A DNA stretch of 34,341 nucleotides from NCBI GenBank assembly GCA_902788645.1, contig CADAKW010000015.1:1-34341 (forward strand). Reading direction: 5' to 3'. Shown piece by piece: positions 14,011-21,849 of the stretch; within the stretch, counting starts at the first letter, position 1, and every line of letters starts with the position of its first letter. This stretch comes from an uncultured Lachnospiraceae bacterium (GTDB lineage Bacteria; Bacillota; Clostridia; Lachnospirales; Lachnospiraceae). The notes beneath the pieces were generated by a model, which was not told where the DNA came from, did no database searches, and worked only from the letters and a program-made list of their open reading frames with translations. Both the position numbers and the translations under genes were made by a program.

Positions 14011-15402
14011 TTAATATTCACAGTTACTGGTGGTTCGTGGAAATGGTATCACATCACGGATGTTCGAAATACCGGTGAGATACATGATACACCGTTCAAA
14101 GCCTAATCCAAAACCGGCATGGCGTGTAGTACCATATCGGCGCAGATCCAGATAAAATTCATAATTCTCAGTATTCATACCTGTTTCTTTCATGCGCTGC
14201 AGCAGCAGATCCAGATCTTCTTCACGCTGGCTGCCGCCAATGATCTCTCCGATCCCCGGCACAAGGCAGTCCATGGCAGCAACGGTTTTTCCATCCGGGT
14301 TAAGCTTCATATAGAATGCTTTGATCTCCTTTGGATAGTCTGTCACAAAGACAGGACGTTTGAATATTTTTTCCGTAAGGTAACGCTCATGCTCCGTCTG
14401 AAGATCGCAGCCCCATTCCACCGGATAAGTAAATTCCTCTGTATGCTCCTGCAAAAGCCGGATAGCTTCTGTATAAGTAACATGGGCAAAATCGGCGTTT
14501 ATAACATGATGAAGACGATCCAGAAGTCCTTTGTCTATATATTGATTCAGAAATTCCATTTCCTCCGGGGCCTGTTCCAGTACATATCGGATAATGTATT
14601 TAAGCATATCTTCGGCCACTCTCATGTCATCCTCCAGATCGGCAAATGCCATTTCCGGTTCGATCATCCAGAACTCGGCTGCGTGTCTGGCAGTATTGGA
14701 ATTTTCTGCCCGGAATGTAGGACCGAAGGTATATATATTCTGAAATGCCATTGCATAAGTTTCCCCGTTTAATTGGCCGCTGACGGTGAGATTGGTCTCC
14801 TTGTTAAAAAAGTCCCGGGAAAAATCCGGTTGTCCCTGCTCCGTAAGGGGGACCTTGTCCAGATCAAAGGTTGTTACATGGAACATTTCGCCGGCACCTT
14901 CACAATCGTTTGCTGTGATCAGCGGTGTATGGACATATACAAAGTCGTTGTCCTGAAAAAATCTGTGTATGGCATAAGCGGCCAGAGAGCGGATGCGGAA
15001 AACAGCCTGAAAGGTGTTTGTGCGGGGACGAAGGTGTGGGATGGAACGAAGATATTCCAGAGAATGTCTCTTTTTCTGAAGTGGGTAATCCGGACGGGAC
15101 GGCCCTTCGACCTCGATACTTTGTGCATGAAGCTCAAAGGGCTGTTTGGCATCCGGTGTAGCGATAAAGCGGCCGGTGATGATCAGTGCAGCGCCGATGT
15201 TCAGATGACGGATCTGCTCCAGATTATCTAACGTATTATCGTAAACGATCTGTAACGGCCGGAAAAATGTTCCATCGTTGATTACGATAAAACCGAAGTT
15301 TTTCGAATCGCGGATATTGCGGATCCAGCCGCATACTTTAATGGTCTGGTCATAATATTTTTCCGGGTGGCGGAATAACTCCCTGATGTGAATCATATGC
15401 AT
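14011..15402 (-). CDS. asnS: Asparaginyl-tRNA synthetase
   Basis: Class IIb aminoacyl-tRNA synthetase, 463 residues, the normal bacterial length. It has an N-terminal OB-fold anticodon-binding domain (residues 10-110, [20 protein letters not shown]) and a catalytic core with motif 2 [20 protein letters not shown] and motif 3 [16 protein letters not shown]. It charges tRNA-Asn with asparagine in the cytoplasm. The FRAENSNT and EFWMIEPE segments favour AsnS over AspS. AAAGGAG lies 6 nt before ATG 15402. No T-box or tRNA-responsive leader is visible in the 158-bp gap to the next gene, where its own promoter is placed. Divergent from the response-regulator-like gene. Confidence 0.97.
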   Translation of the reverse strand: MHMIHIRELFRHPEKYYDQTIKVCGWIRNIRDSKNFGFIVINDGTFFRPLQIVYDNTLDNLEQIRHLNIGAALIITGRFIATPDAKQPFELHAQSIEVEGPSRPDYPLQKKRHSLEYLRSIPHLRPRTNTFQAVFRIRSLAAYAIHRFFQDNDFVYVHTPLITANDCEGAGEMFHVTTFDLDKVPLTEQGQPDFSRDFFNKETNLTVSGQLNGETYAMAFQNIYTFGPTFRAENSNTARHAAEFWMIEPEMAFADLEDDMRVAEDMLKYIIRYVLEQAPEEMEFLNQYIDKGLLDRLHHVINADFAHVTYTEAIRLLQEHTEEFTYPVEWGCDLQTEHERYLTEKIFKRPVFVTDYPKEIKAFYMKLNPDGKTVAAMDCLVPGIGEIIGGSQREEDLDLLLQRMKETGMNTENYEFYLDLRRYGTTRHAGFGLGFERCIMYLTGISNIRDVIPFPRTTSNCEY

Positions 15403-15438
15403 AGATGTCTCCTTTTAATGAACTTAATTTTCTTAATA

Positions 15439-15468
15439 ATAGTATGCCCATTTTGTGCCATAAGTCAA
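15439..15468 (-). promoter_or_regulatory. Probable promoter of asnS
   Basis: Read on the minus strand: TTGACT (15468-15463), 18-nt spacer, TACTAT (15444-15439). About 36 bases upstream of the start codon. Confidence 0.55.
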
Positions 15469-15500
15469 GAAAATATAATACATTTTGAGAAATAGTTTTA

Positions 15501-15529
15501 TTGACTTTTAAAGAGGGAAGTAATAAAAT
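15501..15529 (+). promoter_or_regulatory. Sigma-A promoter of the response-regulator-like gene
   Basis: TTGACT, 17 nt, TAAAAT, 31 bases upstream of ATG 15561. The leader is short and carries the GGAGGAGA ribosome binding site. Confidence 0.65.
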
Positions 15530-15560
15530 AGGAATATGTTTTTTAATTTTGGAGGAGATT

Positions 15561-16355
15561 ATGAAAACAATTTTAATTAGTGGGGAATCCTGCGTGATCG
15601 AGGGATTTTTACGCGAAGCAAGGTATGTAGAGGAGCTGGAGATTCTGCGGAGTTTCCAGGAGGAAAAGGAGGCTTATGATCTGGTCAGCAGACAGGAGGT
15701 CGATCTGGCAGTCATAGACCTTGACATGAAAGAGACAGATGGGGCTGATATCGGGTGGGAGTTAAAAAAGAGAAATCCGGATATCCAGTTGATCTATCTG
15801 ACAAGGCAGCAGCGCAATCTCATGAATCTGATCCCGCTTCATCCGGTGGCGGTTATGGAGGTGCCGTTCCGGGAGGGAGAGATCCGTTATGTTGTAGAAT
15901 CCGCATATTTACTGTCAAAAAGGAAAAGAAAGCGGATTTATGCCAGAACATTTGGACATTTTGATATTTTTGTGGATGGAAAACCTATTATGTTTAAAAG
16001 TGCCAAAGCAAAGGAGTTCCTGGCGTTTCTGATCGACAGACGGGGAGGCACGGTGACGACAGACCAGATGATCAATGTGCTTTGGGAGGACAGGCCCAAT
16101 GATGAGTCAACCCAGAATCTTTGCTGCAAGCTGGTCAAGACACTGCAGAAGGAGCTGCGCGCTGTTGGTGCGGAGGACATGCTTATTCTGTCCAGAGGAA
16201 ACAGGAGTGTAAATGTCGACAGCTTTCAATGTGATCTGTATGAGCTGCTGGATGGAAATCAAAAGGTGAAAGCCCAGTATATGGGGGATTATCTGCTTGA
16301 TTACAGCTGGTCGGAAAGTCAGACAGCATTATTAGACCATTTATTACACGAATAG
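15561..16355 (+). CDS. Atypical response regulator: receiver plus SARP/OmpR-type winged helix
   Basis: The 264-residue protein joins a CheY-like receiver (residues 1-125) to a C-terminal DNA-binding winged helix (about 130-235: RTFGHFDIFVDGKP, then FKSAKAKEFLAFLIDRRGG and TDQMINVLWED). The wHTH resembles the trans_reg_C domain of SARP-like regulators. The phosphoacceptor Asp (D53) and Thr are kept, but the acidic pair after strand 1 is reduced to one Glu (LISGES instead of a DD pair), and the Lys before Pro in strand 5 is replaced (MEVPF). Phosphorylation is thus doubtful. No histidine kinase is adjacent. ATG 15561 follows GGAGGAGA; the upstream in-frame start 15501 lies in the promoter. Confidence 0.8.
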   Translation: MKTILISGESCVIEGFLREARYVEELEILRSFQEEKEAYDLVSRQEVDLAVIDLDMKETDGADIGWELKKRNPDIQLIYLTRQQRNLMNLIPLHPVAVMEVPFREGEIRYVVESAYLLSKRKRKRIYARTFGHFDIFVDGKPIMFKSAKAKEFLAFLIDRRGGTVTTDQMINVLWEDRPNDESTQNLCCKLVKTLQKELRAVGAEDMLILSRGNRSVNVDSFQCDLYELLDGNQKVKAQYMGDYLLDYSWSESQTALLDHLLHE

Positions 16356-16472
16356 CTTTGTTTTTTGCATGAATGACAAAATTTTCTCAATAATTCCATT
16401 TCAATTCCTGTTTATTGACATATTCTTTCACTTTTTGTTCCATACTATGGCAAGAGAAGGTTGTAAAATGAC

Positions 16473-16481
16473 GTTGTCAAA
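16473..16481 (+). promoter_or_regulatory. Possible 0A box upstream of spo0A
   Basis: GTTGTCAAA matches 8 of 9 positions of the Spo0A consensus TTTGTCRAA and lies 33 bases before the spo0A ATG. It suggests autoregulation. One short match, so low confidence. Confidence 0.4.
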
Positions 16482-16513
16482 CAAACTTGAAAAAGGTAAA
16501 AAGGAGAAAAAAT

Positions 16514-17467
16514 ATGGAAAAGAAAGGAATTAAAGTGGTACTTGCTGACAACAATGTACAAGACAGAGAAACCAGGACGAAAGCAATCGAAGAAGCCGGT
16601 ATGCAGGTGGTCTTTTCGACAGGAGACGGAAAGAAAGCACTTGATGCGATTTATCGCGAACAGCCGGACATTGTGGTTATGGATATGATCCTTCCGGGGC
16701 TTGACGGCATAGGAATACTGGAAGAGATGGAGCAGGTGGACATGCTTAAGCGGCCTGTCATCATGATCGTAACGGCATTAAAAACGTCCCAGATGGTTTC
16801 AAAAGCACTGCAGAAGGGAGCCGGTTATTATATGATGAAGCCGGTATCCAACAAAGTATTTGGAAAGAGATTGACCCAGATTGCAGAGGAGCTGCAGGAA
16901 AGGGGTACGGAGCCTAAAATGCCTCTGGCACAGGAACAGGAATATGTCGCAGCGGAATATGCGGCAGCCGGTGAACAGACGCATTTACAGGCGGAGACAG
17001 CACATCAGACACATCAGACGGAAAACAATGTTGTGCATATTGACAGACAACCTTCCTACACGGTATCTGCACCGAAGCAGACAACAGGACACAGCAGATA
17101 TTCCGGCGATCTGGAAAAGGACGTTACAAATGTTTTGCTGGAAATAGGAATCCCGGCGCATATCAAAGGATACCAATACATACGCCAGGGGATTATCATG
17201 TCATTTCATGACAGAAGTATGCTTCAGTACATTACAAAGTATTTATATCCGGCGATTGCCAAGAAAAACAAAACCACATCCAGCAGCGTGGAGCGCACAA
17301 TACGTCATGCAATCGAGGTGGCATGGCGCAGAGGAAATATGGATGTTTTGGAGGAGATTTTTGGCAATACGGTCTGCGCTGGAAAAGGAAAGCCGACCAA
17401 TTCGGAATTCCTTGCGCTGCTGACAGACAGATTCCGTCTGGAATACCGGGAAAAGATCGTTTCTTAA
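16514..17467 (+). CDS. spo0A: Sporulation master regulator Spo0A
   Basis: Transcription factor that, when phosphorylated, starts sporulation. Residues 5-125 are a receiver with acidic site VLADNN (D12), phosphoacceptor D57 in IVVMDMILPGLDG, conserved Thr in IVTALK and Lys in MMKP. The C-terminal effector domain (about 200-315) has the Spo0A-specific SGDLEKDVTNVLLEIGIPAH and recognition helix TTSSSVERTIRHAIEVAWRR. At 317 residues it is about 50 longer than B. subtilis Spo0A; the extra length is a Gln/Ala/His/Thr-rich linker at about 135-195. AAGGAG lies 7 nt before ATG 16514; an upstream in-frame TTG (16487) is not used here. In many Clostridia spo0A follows spoIVB, which is not so here. Confidence 0.97.
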   Translation: MEKKGIKVVLADNNVQDRETRTKAIEEAGMQVVFSTGDGKKALDAIYREQPDIVVMDMILPGLDGIGILEEMEQVDMLKRPVIMIVTALKTSQMVSKALQKGAGYYMMKPVSNKVFGKRLTQIAEELQERGTEPKMPLAQEQEYVAAEYAAAGEQTHLQAETAHQTHQTENNVVHIDRQPSYTVSAPKQTTGHSRYSGDLEKDVTNVLLEIGIPAHIKGYQYIRQGIIMSFHDRSMLQYITKYLYPAIAKKNKTTSSSVERTIRHAIEVAWRRGNMDVLEEIFGNTVCAGKGKPTNSEFLALLTDRFRLEYREKIVS

Positions 17468-17508
17468 GGAAAAGACAGGCCTTTCGGATCATCAATAAGC
17501 ATAAACGT

Positions 17509-17537
17509 CCGTCAGGCAGATGACAACTGCTTGACGG
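17509..17537 (+). terminator. Hairpin after spo0A
   Basis: An 11-bp stem (CCGTCAGGCAG / CTGCTTGACGG, one G-U pair) with a 7-nt loop but no U-tract. Its right arm holds the -35 of the next promoter, so the hairpin and promoter share bases. Confidence 0.5.
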
Positions 17538-17560
17538 AATAGTGAGAATTAGGGTATACT
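17531..17560 (+). promoter_or_regulatory. Sigma-A promoter of citrate synthase
   Basis: TTGACG, 18 nt, TATACT. Leader of about 80 nt to the start codon. Confidence 0.65.
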
Positions 17561-17604
17561 TGAAAAGTTGTATGTTATATGTAAGGAATATCGCATGTTG
17601 ACTT

Positions 17605-17620
17605 TGTATACATGTATGCA
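17605..17620 (+). repeat. Near-palindrome in the citrate synthase leader
   Basis: TGTATACATGTATGCA matches its own reverse complement except for one mismatched base pair. It lies downstream of the predicted start of transcription, a possible operator. Regulator unknown. Confidence 0.35.
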
Positions 17621-17647
17621 ATATTGATGAGGAAAGGGGGCCTGTTT

Positions 17648-19024
17648 ATGGATAGCAAATCAATGATGGAGCTGACAAAGGAGCTGGATGCGGAATTTGA
17701 TAATCTGGTGAATAATTGTATGACATCCGGTGCCATTGATTTAAATTTATATCAGGAATATGACGTGAAAAGGGGACTTCGAGATAGTGCCGGAAAGGGT
17801 GTACTGACGGGATTGACAGAAATTTCGGATGTTGTGGGCTTTCAGGTAGTAGATGGAGTCAAAGAGCCGGCAGATGGTAATCTCTATTATCAGGGATATG
17901 ATGTAAAGCAGCTGGTAGGCTCTGATCCGAAAAAGAGATTTGCATTTGAGGAGGCAACCTATCTGTTGTTGTTTGGACGTCTTCCAAATGAAGCAGAGTT
18001 TAATGTGTTCCGGGAAATTCTTGCAAGTCTGCAGGAATTGTCAGGTCCTTTTATCCGAGACGTTATTATGAAAGCGCCAAGTGAAAATCTGATGAATGGT
18101 TTGATGAAGAGTGTGCTGACATTGTATTCTTATGACAGTTGTCCGGATGATATTTCTGTGGCGAATGTTCTGCGTCAGTCATTACAGCTGATCGCAAAGC
18201 TGCCACTGATCGCGGTATACAGCTATCACGCATATCGCCACTTTACCTTTGCCGAGAGTCTGGTGATCAAGCAGCCAAAGAATGAATACTGCACCGCAGA
18301 GAACATTCTTTATATGCTTCGTCCAAACGGAAAGTTTACGCCGCTGGAGGCGAGAGTTCTGGATGCAGCACTCGTTCTTCATGCAGAGCATGGTGGTGGT
18401 AATAACTCTACCTTTACCAATCATGTGGTAACATCATCCGGAACCGATACATATTCTGCTGTGGCAGCATCTATTGCATCCCTGAAGGGGCCTCGTCATG
18501 GTGGAGCTAATCTCAAGGTTCAGCAGATGTTTGACGATCTGAGAGCAAACTGCACCGATACAACGGATGATGAACAGGTTCGAGGCTATTTGTCCAAGGT
18601 ATTAAATCGTGAAGCCTTTGACAAGAGCGGTCTGATCTATGGAATGGGTCATGCCGTATATACTCTTTCTGATCCGAGAGAGGTTGTCTTGAAATCACTG
18701 GCAGAAAAGCTTGCTGAGGAGAAAGGTCTTCGTCAGGATTTTGAACTTTATGACAGAGTAGAGAAGATATCAGCAGATCTGCTGCAGAAAAACCGCCATG
18801 TATTAAAGCCGGTTTGTGCTAATGTAGATTTTTACAGTGGATTTGTATATACCATGCTGGGAATTCCGAGAGAAATGTTCACACCTCTTTTTGCAATCTC
18901 ACGTATTGCAGGGTGGAGTGCGCATCGTCTGGAGGAGCTTGTAAACAGGGGCAAGATCATTCGTCCTGCGTATAAGTATGTAGGACATCACAGAAGATTC
19001 AAGGAAAGAAGCAAACGAAAGTAG
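17648..19024 (+). CDS. gltA: Citrate synthase
   Basis: Condenses acetyl-CoA and oxaloacetate into citrate. The 458-residue protein has the type II fold signatures: LHAEHGGGNNSTFTNHVV with an active-site His, KGPRHGGAN, GMGHAVYTLSDPRE with the second His, and NVDFYSGFVY with the catalytic Asp. A 2-methylcitrate synthase role cannot be excluded but no propionate gene is nearby. No aconitase or isocitrate dehydrogenase gene is adjacent, so it stands alone; in anaerobic Firmicutes it usually feeds glutamate synthesis. ATG 17648 follows AAAGGGGG by 7 nt. It converges on the NitT-type permease gene 16 bp away. Confidence 0.94.
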   Translation: MDSKSMMELTKELDAEFDNLVNNCMTSGAIDLNLYQEYDVKRGLRDSAGKGVLTGLTEISDVVGFQVVDGVKEPADGNLYYQGYDVKQLVGSDPKKRFAFEEATYLLLFGRLPNEAEFNVFREILASLQELSGPFIRDVIMKAPSENLMNGLMKSVLTLYSYDSCPDDISVANVLRQSLQLIAKLPLIAVYSYHAYRHFTFAESLVIKQPKNEYCTAENILYMLRPNGKFTPLEARVLDAALVLHAEHGGGNNSTFTNHVVTSSGTDTYSAVAASIASLKGPRHGGANLKVQQMFDDLRANCTDTTDDEQVRGYLSKVLNREAFDKSGLIYGMGHAVYTLSDPREVVLKSLAEKLAEEKGLRQDFELYDRVEKISADLLQKNRHVLKPVCANVDFYSGFVYTMLGIPREMFTPLFAISRIAGWSAHRLEELVNRGKIIRPAYKYVGHHRRFKERSKRK

Positions 19025-19040
19025 TGATGTCCGGTCTCTG

Positions 19041-19835
19041 TTATACAGAGTAATGTTTCTGATAGTATTTTTCCAGAAAGGAAATAAAAAGGTACAGTCC
19101 TGTGGAGATCAGGCACAGGATCACAATGGAAAGAAGAACGTAGTCAAGTTTAAAGACCTGACTGCCGTAAATAATTAAATAACCAAGTCCTGCTTTGGCA
19201 GCGACAAACTCCCCGATGATAACGCCCACCAGAGTCAGTCCGATATCGACTTTCATGGCACTGATAATGGCGGGAATATTGCCGGGGAGTATTAATTTAC
19301 AGAGAATATCTTTTTTGGATCCCCCCAGAGTACGTATCATCTTGATCTTTCCCGGATCCATTTCCAGAAATGTGTTATAGAGTGTGATCGTGGTACTGAA
19401 AACAGCCACACTGACTGCGGCGACGATGATGGTTTTCATATTATTGCCCAGCCATACAATAAAGACCGGAGCCAATGCTGTTTTTGGCAGACTGTTCAGG
19501 ACGACCAGATAGGGTTCCAATACCTTGGCAATGGTTTCATTCCACCAGAGCAGGATGGCAAGTAAAATGCCGATCACGATGACCAGAAAAAAGCTTAAAA
19601 AGGTTTCCCCCAGAGTCACGCCGATGTGATAAAAGATCGTGTGGTTTTTTGCCATTTCAGCAAAACATAAAATGATTCTTGATGGGCTGCTGAAAATAAA
19701 TGAATCCATCCATTCCAGTCTTGTCGCAATCTCCCAAAGTGCGATGAAGACAACAAAAAATAGGATACGAAGAAAAAGGATCTTTCTTTTTTGTCTGGCT
19801 GCTTTTTGTAAAAATTGCTGCTGCAGATCACTCAT
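19041..19835 (-). CDS. NitT/TauT-type ABC transporter, permease
   Basis: The 264-residue membrane protein resembles SsuC/TauC/ThiX permeases: an N-terminal span (FLRILFFVVFIALWEIA), about six spans in all, and the EAA-like coupling loop MIRTLGGSKKDILCKLILPGN. It would pair with the ATPase whose gene overlaps by 8 bp (ATGAGTGA shared), a sign of translational coupling; AAGGAG lies about 10 nt before the ATG. No substrate-binding protein is adjacent. Family members take up sulfonates, nitrate, taurine or thiamin precursors; the substrate here is unknown. Confidence 0.88.
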   Translation of the reverse strand: MSDLQQQFLQKAARQKRKILFLRILFFVVFIALWEIATRLEWMDSFIFSSPSRIILCFAEMAKNHTIFYHIGVTLGETFLSFFLVIVIGILLAILLWWNETIAKVLEPYLVVLNSLPKTALAPVFIVWLGNNMKTIIVAAVSVAVFSTTITLYNTFLEMDPGKIKMIRTLGGSKKDILCKLILPGNIPAIISAMKVDIGLTLVGVIIGEFVAAKAGLGYLIIYGSQVFKLDYVLLSIVILCLISTGLYLFISFLEKYYQKHYSV

Positions 19836-20580
19836 TATTGTTCAACTCCTTCCATACCAGATTAAAATAATCTTTAAATTCCGGAGAACTTCGGGCAAGA
19901 AACGGAGTTCGTTCTCCCGGACAGCTCAAATGCAGTGTGATTTCTTTTTTGACGGTGGCAGGACGGGCCGACAGGATGATGATGCGGTCTGCCATGCTGA
20001 TGGCCTCCGAGATATCGTGTGTGATCAGAAGCGCCGTTTTATTTTCTTTTTTGAGGATCGCCCAGACATCATCGGAGACGGAAAGTCTTGTCTGATAATC
20101 AAGAGCGGAAAAAGGTTCATCCAGAAGCAGAAGATCCGGTTCCAGCATCAGAGTACGGATCAGGGCGGCTCTTTGACGCATGCCACCGGATAATTGGTTA
20201 GGCTTTGCGTTGCGGAAGCCGTCTAACTGGTATTTTTTTAGCATATTATCAATTTTCTGAGGCAGTCCGTTGACAGATTGATGTGTAATTTCCGGACCAA
20301 GTGCAATATTCTTATGTGTGGTGCGCCATTCCAGAAGATGATCCTTTTGCAGCATGTATCCGGTTTTCTTGTTTTTCTGTAGCAGGATCTCACCCTGATC
20401 GGGCTGCAGAAGCCGGCAGATCAGGGAAAGAAGAGTGGATTTACCGCAGCCGCTGGGACCGACGATCGCCACAAATTCTCCGGGCTCAATGGAAAAGCTT
20501 ACCCGATCCAGAACCAGCGTTTCTCCCTGCAGCGTATGATAGGCATAGGAGAGTTTTTTGACTTCTAACAGATGATTCAT
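19828..20580 (-). CDS. NitT/TauT-type ABC transporter, ATP-binding protein
   Basis: About 250 residues with complete motifs: Walker A GPSGCGKST near residue 40, signature LSGGMRQRAALIRTL, Walker B LLLLDEPFSALD and switch His in LLITHDISEA. It belongs to the SsuB/TauB/ThiZ group and would energise the permease downstream. The ATG at 20580 (MNHLLEVKK) is preferred because GAGGG lies 5 nt before it; the ATG at 20592 has no ribosome binding site. Divergent from the lipoprotein gene, with a 137-bp AT-rich gap between them. Confidence 0.9.
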   Translation of the reverse strand: MNHLLEVKKLSYAYHTLQGETLVLDRVSFSIEPGEFVAIVGPSGCGKSTLLSLICRLLQPDQGEILLQKNKKTGYMLQKDHLLEWRTTHKNIALGPEITHQSVNGLPQKIDNMLKKYQLDGFRNAKPNQLSGGMRQRAALIRTLMLEPDLLLLDEPFSALDYQTRLSVSDDVWAILKKENKTALLITHDISEAISMADRIIILSARPATVKKEITLHLSCPGERTPFLARSSPEFKDYFNLVWKELNNNE

Positions 20581-20717
20581 ATCAGCCCTCATGTAGACAA
20601 TGGTTTACGATAATATATTCATAAAAAAAAATAATGTGAAATGAGGAAAGATGTATATTTTCATTTGCATGTGAAATAATAGTACAGAACAATGAAAAGG
20701 AAAGGTATGGTGCTGAT

Positions 20718-21119
20718 ATGAGAAAGAAAGTATTGATATTAGGAACTGTAATGACACTGGCTGCCGGATGCCTGGCAGGGTGTGGAGCAAACAACAATTC
20801 TGCGACAGACCAGTCAACTAATTCTCCGGCTGTGGAAGATGACAGAGATCTGAATACCATGGATCCTCAAAATTCTCCTAATGGAGATGATGGTGCCGTG
20901 GACGATCTGGAGGATGGTGTTGATGATGCCGTGGATGGAGCGGAAGATGCCGTAGATGATGTGATCGATGGTACAGAGGATGCTGTGGACGATGCAGCAG
21001 ACGCACTGGACGGCGATAATGACACCAATGATACAAATAATACAACAAACAATAAGAAAAATAACAAGACAACGAATAAGACAACAAACAACAAAAAGAA
21101 TAATACCGGGAAGAGATAG
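20718..21119 (+). CDS. Low-complexity lipoprotein with acidic repeats and Asn/Thr/Lys tail
   Basis: The 133-residue protein starts with a lipoprotein signal (MRKKVLILGTVMTLAAG, lipobox LAGC), so it should be anchored to the outer face of the membrane. After a short linker it carries Asp-rich repeats of about 11 residues (EDAVDDVIDGT, EDAVDDAADAL and weaker copies), then a tail made only of Asn, Thr, Lys and Asp. Acidic body and basic tail give it a split charge. No enzyme motif. It ends at a hairpin shared with the GNAT gene. Lipid anchoring is well supported; function is unknown. The AAAGG ribosome binding site is rather far from the ATG. Confidence 0.8.
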   Translation: MRKKVLILGTVMTLAAGCLAGCGANNNSATDQSTNSPAVEDDRDLNTMDPQNSPNGDDGAVDDLEDGVDDAVDGAEDAVDDVIDGTEDAVDDAADALDGDNDTNDTNNTTNNKKNNKTTNKTTNNKKNNTGKR

Positions 21120-21143
21120 CTGCAGGAGCGGATATCTGAGAAA

Positions 21144-21185
21144 ATAACAGGGCTGTCAGTGATCCGACACAGGCAGCCCTGTTAT
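21144..21185. terminator. Bidirectional terminator between the lipoprotein and GNAT genes
   Basis: A perfect 12-bp stem, ATAACAGGGCTG / CAGCCCTGTTAT, encloses an 18-nt loop. The minus-strand side continues into TTTTCTC, so it best stops the GNAT transcript. Confidence 0.7.
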
Positions 21186-21196
21186 GTATATAGAAG

Positions 21197-21715
21197 TTAG
21201 GAAACGGTATCTTTCCGCCATACATATAAATCTCCCGGTTTATCCTGATATATGGTCTCTTTGATGCGCTGAAATCCAAGAGAGTCTGCCAGGTGGATGG
21301 AAGAAGTGTTGTCAGGAGATATCACTGCAACAATACGGTCAAATTCCAGATCTTCGCCGGCGTATTCCAGTATCTTACGGCATGCCTCACGGGCATATCC
21401 CATAGACCGGTAGTCTTTGTCCAAAAAATAGGACAGCATAATTTCTCCATTATCATCAACAATCTGGCTTTCAATTCCGGCCTGACCGATCAGACGGTTC
21501 TGATCCTTCAGGAATATCCCCCACAATCCAAAGCCGTAGAAACCATAAACCATTTGGATGTAAGATACAAAACGGGCATATTCTATATCGTAATTGTCAG
21601 AAACATGTGGAACATATGGATGGATTTCTTTTTGATGACAGATACGAAAATAATCATCAAAGTCATTTTTGGTCATTTCCCGGATTTCCAGCCGGTCTGT
21701 TTCAAGCGAAAGCAT
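21197..21715 (-). CDS. GNAT-family N-acetyltransferase (RimJ/RimL-like)
   Basis: A 172-residue acetyltransferase fold. It starts TDRLEIREMTKNDFDDYF, typical of RimJ/RimL/PhnO-like members, and has the acetyl-CoA loop in DKDYRSMGYAREACRKIL (Q/RxxGxA-like motif) and the C-terminal NTSSIHLADSLGFQRIKE segment. It would transfer an acetyl group to an amine, perhaps a ribosomal protein N-terminus or a small molecule; the acceptor is unknown. AAAGGAG lies 8 nt before ATG 21715. Monocistronic, converging on the lipoprotein gene. Confidence 0.88.
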   Translation of the reverse strand: MLSLETDRLEIREMTKNDFDDYFRICHQKEIHPYVPHVSDNYDIEYARFVSYIQMVYGFYGFGLWGIFLKDQNRLIGQAGIESQIVDDNGEIMLSYFLDKDYRSMGYAREACRKILEYAGEDLEFDRIVAVISPDNTSSIHLADSLGFQRIKETIYQDKPGDLYVWRKDTVS

Positions 21716-21807
21716 ATCAAAGTCTCCTTTTATCTGTTTAACGTATTTTTATTCCTAAGAGTATAGCACATTTTTTGTGAAAGGGGATAGGATTTTATAG
21801 CGTTTTC

Positions 21808-21816
21808 TGATATAAT
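21808..21816 (+). promoter_or_regulatory. Extended -10 promoter of the DUF1015-glgB-mscS operon
   Basis: TGATATAAT is a perfect extended -10 (TGnTATAAT), 33 bases before ATG 21850. No good -35 is seen, which fits an extended -10 promoter. Confidence 0.6.
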
Positions 21817-21849
21817 TATTGTAATATTTGCAGGAGGATTTAAGAGACT

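Noticed and set aside
14119..15231. Two plus-strand frames of 217 and 152 aa opposite asnS
   Set aside because: They lie fully antisense to a clear synthetase and show no family motif or ribosome binding site.
15403..15560. T-box or other riboswitch upstream of asnS
   Set aside because: The gap is short, no T-box sequence (TGGNACCGCG-like) is present, and ordinary promoters account for it.
20867..21094. A Ser/Val-rich minus-strand frame
   Set aside because: It is the antisense reading of the lipoprotein's repetitive codons; low complexity explains the long frame.
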